Assembly (NCBI GenBank): GCA_964557975.1
Contig: CAZLCG010000001.1
Location: 1-64,000, forward strand
From: Fimenecus sp964557975
GTDB taxonomy: Bacteria > Bacillota > Clostridia > Oscillospirales > Acutalibacteraceae
DNA length: 64,000 bases
Direction of reading: 5' to 3'
Part shown: positions 58,916-64,000 of the stretch, in pieces
How positions within the stretch are numbered: the first letter of the stretch is position 1
Layout of the letters: each line of letters opens with the position of its first letter
Program-made: the position numbers and the translations under genes
Notes under the pieces: generated by a model
Told to the model about the DNA's origin: nothing
Databases searched by the model: none
What the model saw: the letters and a program-made list of their open reading frames with translations, nothing else

Positions 58916-60676
58916 TTAACCGATAAAGCTGCCGGCGACGGATTCGTTTTCTTCAGCCGCTTTCTTTTCCATTACTTCGGCTCTGCGCTTTAACACCTGA
59001 ATAACCTTGTTCTGCTTCGCGCTGTCGTAATCCCAGAAAATATACGGAATCGTCATAAGAAGATAGCCCGCAATATCAAACAGTATCGGGATAACGATTA
59101 TCTTAACTCTTGAGACGTCGACAAACAGTACGTCCCAGTTGCTGTTAAAGCCGAATTTCAGAAGCAGTATCGGAATAATAAGACCTATAACGGTTGTAAT
59201 GGGGCTTGTAAACCATCCGAAAATACTTGCAAAGCTTTCGAGCCTTTCGCCCGAAAGATACATTTGATAGTCATTGATACGAATATCCATATCGTGGCTT
59301 ACGGAGGTCGGGATCGTCTTTGTCGCTTCCATTAGGAACATTACAATAACGCAGATAACGCCGCACAGGGTAACATTGTCCCCGCAAAGAATAATTGACG
59401 CCACAACTATGCCGTAGCCGAGCGCGCGGGTAAGCTGATAGAAAATCATAATTTGCTTATAGGAGAATCGCTTGATAAAGTACGGCGTGAAGAAATCGGG
59501 CGGAGTACCCGCGAACGAAATCAGCGAAACAAGCAAGCCGTATGAAAGACCGCTCAGACGGAAAGTGTAAAGGTAAATGACAGTTGTAAACGCAAGCATA
59601 CCGTTGCCCAAGCTGTCCAAAAGACCTACAACCGTTAATATCCACTTGTATTTGTTTCGCATAACGCCGAATATACCGTCCCAGACGTTGATTTGAACCT
59701 TCTCTTCAATGGGCGGCTGCGGTATCCGCTCTTTAATTCTGTTGGAGAAGAGCATTGTAAGCGTCGCGAATGAAATAAAGATTATGGGAATTACATATTT
59801 GTAAACGTTTATGTCCGCCCACTCGTCTTTAAGGAAGCCGATCGCCATCGGTATAACCAAAACCATAATCGAATTTAAGAAGTGAGAGAGCTTTAAGGGG
59901 TAGGTTCTGACAAGAATCCTTTCCTGCATATTGGGGCTGATGTTCTGAACGCAGGTTTCCATACAGTTGCTGTAGCCGAACAGGCTGTAAAGCGAGAACA
60001 GCGCGTTTGCGACCCAAACTCTTGTAACAACGTCCTCAATATTGTAAACGGGAAGCCAGCCGATAAGAACGACCATAATGCACTTGGGAATTACGTCGCA
60101 GTAAAGGAAATATTTGTATCTGCCGAATTTCGGAACAAGCTTTTTGCGCCAGAAAATATTTCTTGCGCCCGCCCAGCCGTTCCAAAGGATGTGCGTGCCG
60201 AGAATTTTAAGCGACGAGGCAGCCGAAACCCCTCGTATGGAATTGAGCGCCGCGACAACCGAGTTGTTGGGATTAAGGTACGGCGTAAAATTGAACGCCA
60301 TCAGAAATATTCCCACCGCAATTGAGGCAAAATAGACCGTGTAAAGCGTGCGTTCGCGTTTCTTCGGCATAAAGCCGAGGTTGTCGTTGATAATCCACCC
60401 GAGAATGTCCCAAAGCTTTTGCAGCGGCATATTGATAAGCGTTATCGCCGAAAAAGCAACATAGGGAAGATTGTAGTGGTACATTATGAGGTAGCAGCCC
60501 GCCGCAAAGCTTATGTATTCAAGCACCTTAGTACCCGAATAGTTGCTGCCGACAGCCAGCCAAATGTCTACATATTCCTTATAAGGAACATACTTGCCCT
60601 CCGCGGGAGTTTTCCAATGAGTTTTGAGCTCGGTCGCAAGGGCTTTCACCTTGGAGCCGAGACCGTTTTCTTTCAT
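58916..60676 (-). CDS. Multi-span membrane transporter, MFS/GPH-like
   Basis: Encodes 586 residues with about twelve hydrophobic segments, a central hydrophilic loop (SNRIKERIPQPPIEEKVQINVWDG) between two six-span halves, and a charged cytosolic C-terminus. The two-half layout fits the major facilitator superfamily, most like the glycoside-pentoside-hexuronide branch, but I see no diagnostic substrate motif. Start at 60676 follows AGGTGATTCTT; a longer frame to 60712 has no ribosome site. Upstream is an AT-rich ~110-base gap with no clear promoter picked. Confidence 0.65.
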   Translation of the reverse strand: MKENGLGSKVKALATELKTHWKTPAEGKYVPYKEYVDIWLAVGSNYSGTKVLEYISFAAGCYLIMYHYNLPYVAFSAITLINMPLQKLWDILGWIINDNLGFMPKKRERTLYTVYFASIAVGIFLMAFNFTPYLNPNNSVVAALNSIRGVSAASSLKILGTHILWNGWAGARNIFWRKKLVPKFGRYKYFLYCDVIPKCIMVVLIGWLPVYNIEDVVTRVWVANALFSLYSLFGYSNCMETCVQNISPNMQERILVRTYPLKLSHFLNSIMVLVIPMAIGFLKDEWADINVYKYVIPIIFISFATLTMLFSNRIKERIPQPPIEEKVQINVWDGIFGVMRNKYKWILTVVGLLDSLGNGMLAFTTVIYLYTFRLSGLSYGLLVSLISFAGTPPDFFTPYFIKRFSYKQIMIFYQLTRALGYGIVVASIILCGDNVTLCGVICVIVMFLMEATKTIPTSVSHDMDIRINDYQMYLSGERLESFASIFGWFTSPITTVIGLIIPILLLKFGFNSNWDVLFVDVSRVKIIVIPILFDIAGYLLMTIPYIFWDYDSAKQNKVIQVLKRRAEVMEKKAAEENESVAGSFIG

Positions 60677-60871
60677 AAGAATCACCTTAACCTTTTGTTG
60701 GAAAAACCGCATAAAAAGCTCTATGCGGTTTTGTGCAAAATATAAAAAAATTATATTTTTACAGCAAAGATTATATCATAATTTGATAACAATGTAAATA
60801 CATTTAATTGATTTTATGAAAAATATTGTAATTATATGAATATTTTTTGTAAAAAATGCCCGCAAGATTGC

Positions 60872-60904
60872 AAAAAAGCGGACAGCCCGTGAGCTGCCCG
60901 CTTT
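60872..60904 (-). terminator. Intrinsic terminator of gatCAB
   Basis: Leftward stem AAAGCGGGCAGC/GCTGTCCGCTTT (one G-T pair), followed by TTT, just after the gatB stop. Confidence 0.85.
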
Positions 60905-60921
60905 AAAAATATCAGCAAATA

Positions 60922-62352
60922 TCAGCCTAAAATTTCTTTAAGGATTTTCTGAACCTCCTGCGCGGGGGCTTTACCCTTTAACGCGCGCATTGCCTGCCCC
61001 ATAATGTAGCCCATTGCCTGTGTTTTGCCTGCTTTGTATTCGGAAACGCTCTTTTCGTTTTCCGAAATTACCTGCTCTATAACGGGGCGTATGGCGGAAA
61101 GATCCGTTACCTGAGCCAAATTGTTTTCATCTACATAAACTTCAGGCTCAACACCGTCCGTGAATACCTTTTCAAGCACCTTTTTGCCCGTGCCTCGGTT
61201 AATTTTGCCGGATTTAACCATTTCGATGATACTTGCAAGCTTTTCCGCGCCGAACGGAATGTTTTCGGCCAGAGTGCCGCTGTCGTTTAACAGCTTCATT
61301 AAATCGACCATTATCCAGTTAGCCGCGTCCTTCGCCGCGCCGCAGATATTAACGGTATCCTCAAAGAACCTTACAAGATTTATGTCGCCCGTGATAATGC
61401 CCGTATCGTACTCGGGGAGCCCCAATTCGTTAATATATCTTGCCTTTTTCTGTTCGGGCAGCTCGGGCAGCTCCGACTTTATCTTTTCAATCTGTTCGTC
61501 GGAAATTTCAATGGGCGGCAGGTCGGGTTCCGGAAAATACTTGTAATCCTGAGCGTCCTCTTTGGAACGCATAGCGTAGCTGTAACCCTTATTGTCATCC
61601 CAGCGTCTTGTTTCCTGCGTTACCCTTTCTCCGTCCTCCAAAAGCTCGATCTGTCTTTCCGCTTCATAGGCAATCGCCCTTTCGATAGCGTGGAAGGAGT
61701 TTAAGTTCTTCATTTCGGTTCTTGTGCCGAATACCGCCTGCCCCTTGGGTCTTACGGAAAGATTAACGTCCGCGCGCAGAGAGCCCTCCTGCATTTTGCA
61801 GTCCGACACTCCGATATACTGAAGAATTGCGCGGAGCTTTTCAAGGTATTCGATAACCTCGCCCGCGCTTCTGAAATCAGGCTCGGAAACAATTTCAAGA
61901 AGCGGAACGCCGCAGCGGTTGTAATCGACAAGCGTGCAGTCCTCAAGCTCGTCGTGAATAAGCTTGCCCGCGTCCTCCTCCATATGGATTTCGTGAATAC
62001 CGATTTTTTTAGCCGCGCCGTCCTCCGCTTTGACCTCGATAAAGCCGTTTCGGCAGATGGGGAGATAGAGCTGTGAGATCTGATAAGCCTTGGGCAAATC
62101 GGGATAAAAATAGTTTTTGCGGTCAAATTTGGTATTTTGCGTTATGGTACAGTTTGTTGCGACGCCCGTGCGGATCGCATATTCAACCACCTTTTTGTTC
62201 AAAAGCGGCAAAGTACCGGGCATACCCGAGCATATTTCGCAGACATGGCTGTTAGGCTCGCCGCCGAATTCCGTTGAGCAGCCGCAGAATATTTTTGTTT
62301 CGGTGGACAGCTCGGTGTGAACTTCAAGCCCCATTACTGTTTCCCATTCCAT
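60922..62352 (-). CDS. gatB: Asp-tRNA(Asn)/Glu-tRNA(Gln) amidotransferase subunit B
   Basis: Encodes 476 residues. With GatA and GatC converts misacylated Glu-tRNA-Gln and/or Asp-tRNA-Asn to the amidated forms. WETVMGLEVHTELSTETKIFCGCSTEFG with the zinc cysteines (HVCEICSGMPGTLP), RADVNLSVRPKGQ, and the tail domain ending MGYIMGQAMRALKGKAPAQEVQKIL. The ATG at 62352 is preceded by AAGGAGGA; an upstream frame overlapping gatA is not supported. Confidence 0.97.
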   Translation of the reverse strand: MEWETVMGLEVHTELSTETKIFCGCSTEFGGEPNSHVCEICSGMPGTLPLLNKKVVEYAIRTGVATNCTITQNTKFDRKNYFYPDLPKAYQISQLYLPICRNGFIEVKAEDGAAKKIGIHEIHMEEDAGKLIHDELEDCTLVDYNRCGVPLLEIVSEPDFRSAGEVIEYLEKLRAILQYIGVSDCKMQEGSLRADVNLSVRPKGQAVFGTRTEMKNLNSFHAIERAIAYEAERQIELLEDGERVTQETRRWDDNKGYSYAMRSKEDAQDYKYFPEPDLPPIEISDEQIEKIKSELPELPEQKKARYINELGLPEYDTGIITGDINLVRFFEDTVNICGAAKDAANWIMVDLMKLLNDSGTLAENIPFGAEKLASIIEMVKSGKINRGTGKKVLEKVFTDGVEPEVYVDENNLAQVTDLSAIRPVIEQVISENEKSVSEYKAGKTQAMGYIMGQAMRALKGKAPAQEVQKILKEILG

Positions 62353-62365
62353 AAGACTGTCCTCC

Positions 62366-63829
62366 TTAATCTGTTTTGGGTAAACCCTTATGATAGTCGG
62401 TCGCGTTTTGGAAGGTCTTTGCCGCCGACATAATCTGCGCCTCGTCAAACGGCTTGCCGATCAACTGCATACCTATCGGCATACCGTCCCCATCAAAGCC
62501 GCAGGGCAATGAGAACGAGGGCATACCCGCAATATTTATCATGACCGTGTAAATATCGCCGAGGTACATTTTAAGCGGATCGGAAAGGCTTTCTCCCATT
62601 TTTAAAGCCGTGGTCGGCGCAACGGGACCCAAAAGCATATCGTATTTCTTAAACGCGTCGAAAAAGGCGTTTTGAATAAGCTTTTTTGCCTTTAACGCTT
62701 TGTTGTAGTATGCGTCGTAATAGCCCGAGGAAAGAACGAAGTTGCCGAGCATTATTCTGCGCTTGACCTCCATACCGAAGCCGTCTGAGCGGCTTAAAAT
62801 ATAACGGTCCAAAAGGTTTTCGCTTTCTTTCGAGGAGTAGCCGTATTTTATGCCGTCATACCTTGAAAGGTTTGAGCAAGCCTCCGCGCAGGCTATTATA
62901 TAGTAGGTGGGTATTGCGTATTTTGCGATAGGCATACTGAAGAAACCGACTTCAGCGCCGAGTTCTTTAAATTTATCGGCGGCGGCAAGCACCGCGTTTT
63001 TAACATCCCCGTTGATGCCCTCGCCGAGATAATCCTCGGGAATACCGATTTTTTTGCCTTTAACGCCGTCCCTGACCGCGGCTTCAAAGTCAAATTCGGG
63101 AAAGACCGTTGATGTGCCGTCTTTTGCGTCCTTACCGCTTATAACCGAAAACGCAGCCGCGCAGTCGTCAACATCCTTTGCGATAGGACCTATCTGGTCA
63201 AGAGACGAGGCGTATGCGACAAGCCCGTAGCGCGAAACCGCGCCGTAGGTAGGTTTAAGCCCCGTAACGCCGCAGAAGGAGCAGGGCTGACGAATCGAGC
63301 CGCCCGTATCGGAGCCGAGCGCCAAAGGAGCAAGCCTTGCCGCGACAGCCGCCGCAGCACCGCCCGAGCTGCCGCCCGGAACCTTATCGACGTCCCAAGG
63401 GTTACGGGTAACGCCCGTTGCCGAGGTTTCCGTGGTGCTTCCCATAGCAAATTCATCCATATTAAGCTTGCCGATTATGACCATACCCTCCGCGTTCAGA
63501 CGGTTTATTACGGTTGCGTTATAGGTCGGTACAAAATTTTCAAGTATTTTTGACGAGCAGGTAGTGAGAACACCTTTAGTGCAAATATTGTCTTTAACAC
63601 CGACGGGAACGCCTGCAAGCCTGCCGGTATAAACACCGCTGTCAATACCCTTTTGAACCTCGTCCGCCCTTTTAATCGCCTCTTCGGCGCAGACCGTATT
63701 GTAGCAGTGATATTTGCCGTCATAAAGGCTTATCGCGTCAAGATATGCCGAAACGGCTTCTCTCGCGGTAATTTCTTTATTTTTAATTGCGGCTGAAATT
63801 TCAACCGCCGTCATTTCCGTAATCTTCAT
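62366..63829 (-). CDS. gatA: Asp-tRNA(Asn)/Glu-tRNA(Gln) amidotransferase subunit A
   Basis: Encodes 487 residues. Amidase-signature glutaminase subunit. Catalytic Lys in GVPVGVKDNIC, and the Ser-cisSer-Lys triad block PGGSSGGAAAAVAARLAPLALGSDTGGSIRQPCSFCG. GAGGTGGAGC precedes the ATG at 63829. It begins eight bases after the gatC stop and ends 13 bases before gatB. Confidence 0.97.
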   Translation of the reverse strand: MKITEMTAVEISAAIKNKEITAREAVSAYLDAISLYDGKYHCYNTVCAEEAIKRADEVQKGIDSGVYTGRLAGVPVGVKDNICTKGVLTTCSSKILENFVPTYNATVINRLNAEGMVIIGKLNMDEFAMGSTTETSATGVTRNPWDVDKVPGGSSGGAAAAVAARLAPLALGSDTGGSIRQPCSFCGVTGLKPTYGAVSRYGLVAYASSLDQIGPIAKDVDDCAAAFSVISGKDAKDGTSTVFPEFDFEAAVRDGVKGKKIGIPEDYLGEGINGDVKNAVLAAADKFKELGAEVGFFSMPIAKYAIPTYYIIACAEACSNLSRYDGIKYGYSSKESENLLDRYILSRSDGFGMEVKRRIMLGNFVLSSGYYDAYYNKALKAKKLIQNAFFDAFKKYDMLLGPVAPTTALKMGESLSDPLKMYLGDIYTVMINIAGMPSFSLPCGFDGDGMPIGMQLIGKPFDEAQIMSAAKTFQNATDYHKGLPKTD

Positions 63830-63837
63830 GCTCCACC

Positions 63838-64000
63838 TCACTCAACCGTTTTCGGAACAACGAAACAGCCGTTCCTGCTGTCGGGCGCGTTTTTAAGGAT
63901 ACTGTCAACGTCAGCCGTGTTGGTAACGGCGTCGTCACGCATTACGTTGGCGACGGGGAAGGAGTGCGAAGCAGGCTCGATACCTTCGGTATCAAGCTCG
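63838..64000 (-). CDS. gatC: Amidotransferase subunit C, partial (runs off the window)
   Basis: Only the last 54 codons are in the window. The visible C-terminus includes HSFPVANVMRDDAV, SILKNAPDSRNGCFVVP and KTVE, the GatC ending (N-VLR-D, L-NAP, F-VP). The stop TGA is at 63838-63840. It is the first gene of gatC-gatA-gatB. Confidence 0.93.
   Translation of the reverse strand, partial: ELDTEGIEPASHSFPVANVMRDDAVTNTADVDSILKNAPDSRNGCFVVPKTVE

Overview
The window is a chromosomal segment of a Gram-positive, diaminopimelate-walled Firmicute. I infer class Clostridia, probably an Oscillospirales/Ruminococcaceae-type gut anaerobe. The inference rests on the origin gene order (rpmH-rnpA-yidD-yidC-jag-mnmE-mnmG-rsmG-parB2-parA-parB-serS on one side, dnaA-dnaN-yaaA-recF-remB-gyrB-gyrA on the other), the DapL lysine route, GatCAB, a YerB-type DUF3048 lipoprotein, a prokaryotic RING protein, AT-rich intergenic regions and dispersed palindromic repeats. 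No rRNA, tRNA, CRISPR array, prophage or transposase gene was seen.

Layout. 0.1-4 kb: a surface transglutaminase-like protein and glycogen phosphorylase. 4.2-7.4 kb: hibernation factor Hpf, an FAD oxidoreductase, and a divergent SLOG/XRE pair sharing a palindromic operator. 7.5-19.3 kb: a leftward block of seryl-tRNA synthetase, segregation genes (two ParB paralogues, ParA, and a lipoprotein inserted between parA and parB), tRNA modification, membrane insertion, RNase P protein and L34. Two parS sites lie here. 19.4-21.4 kb: dnaA and the probable oriC. 21.4-28.8 kb: the rightward replication block to gyrA. 28.9-40.8 kb: CPBP protease, tadA, mrp, guaB, glyA, an ANTAR antiterminator, dapF, dapL, purB, a RING/zinc-ribbon membrane protein and galU. 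41.2-46.6 kb: sprT-maf-nudix (leftward), a catalytically degraded M14 peptidase homologue, and a murL-murD pair (leftward). 46.8-57.4 kb: an EF-G paralogue, DUF3048 lipoprotein, a candidate small RNA, copA/copZ, an ASCH-Nudix fusion and a two-component system. 57.6-64 kb: leftward BspA-like LRR protein, a transporter, and gatC-gatA-gatB, with gatC running off the end.

How the genes work together. The centre is a housekeeping origin region: DnaA, DnaN, RecF and gyrase duplicate the DNA, and ParA/ParB with the parS sites organise and segregate it. Genes transcribed away from dnaA dominate on both sides close to it. The flanks supply purine (guaB, purB), one-carbon (glyA), lysine/DAP (dapF, dapL) and cell-wall precursors (murD with a MurL-like epimerase, galU), plus copper export.

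Most interesting points: (1) the overlapping murL-like/murD pair, which suggests D-Glu is placed in peptidoglycan by epimerising UDP-MurNAc-L-Ala-L-Glu; (2) a promoter-to-terminator small RNA unit upstream of copA; (3) an M14 homologue with every zinc ligand replaced; (4) hairpins around the start of the ANTAR gene; (5) a lipoprotein gene inside the par operon; (6) variant DnaA boxes; (7) several inverted-repeat elements without genes. All coordinates and motifs come from reading the sequence by eye. Family assignments are from recalled family features, and no database search was run.
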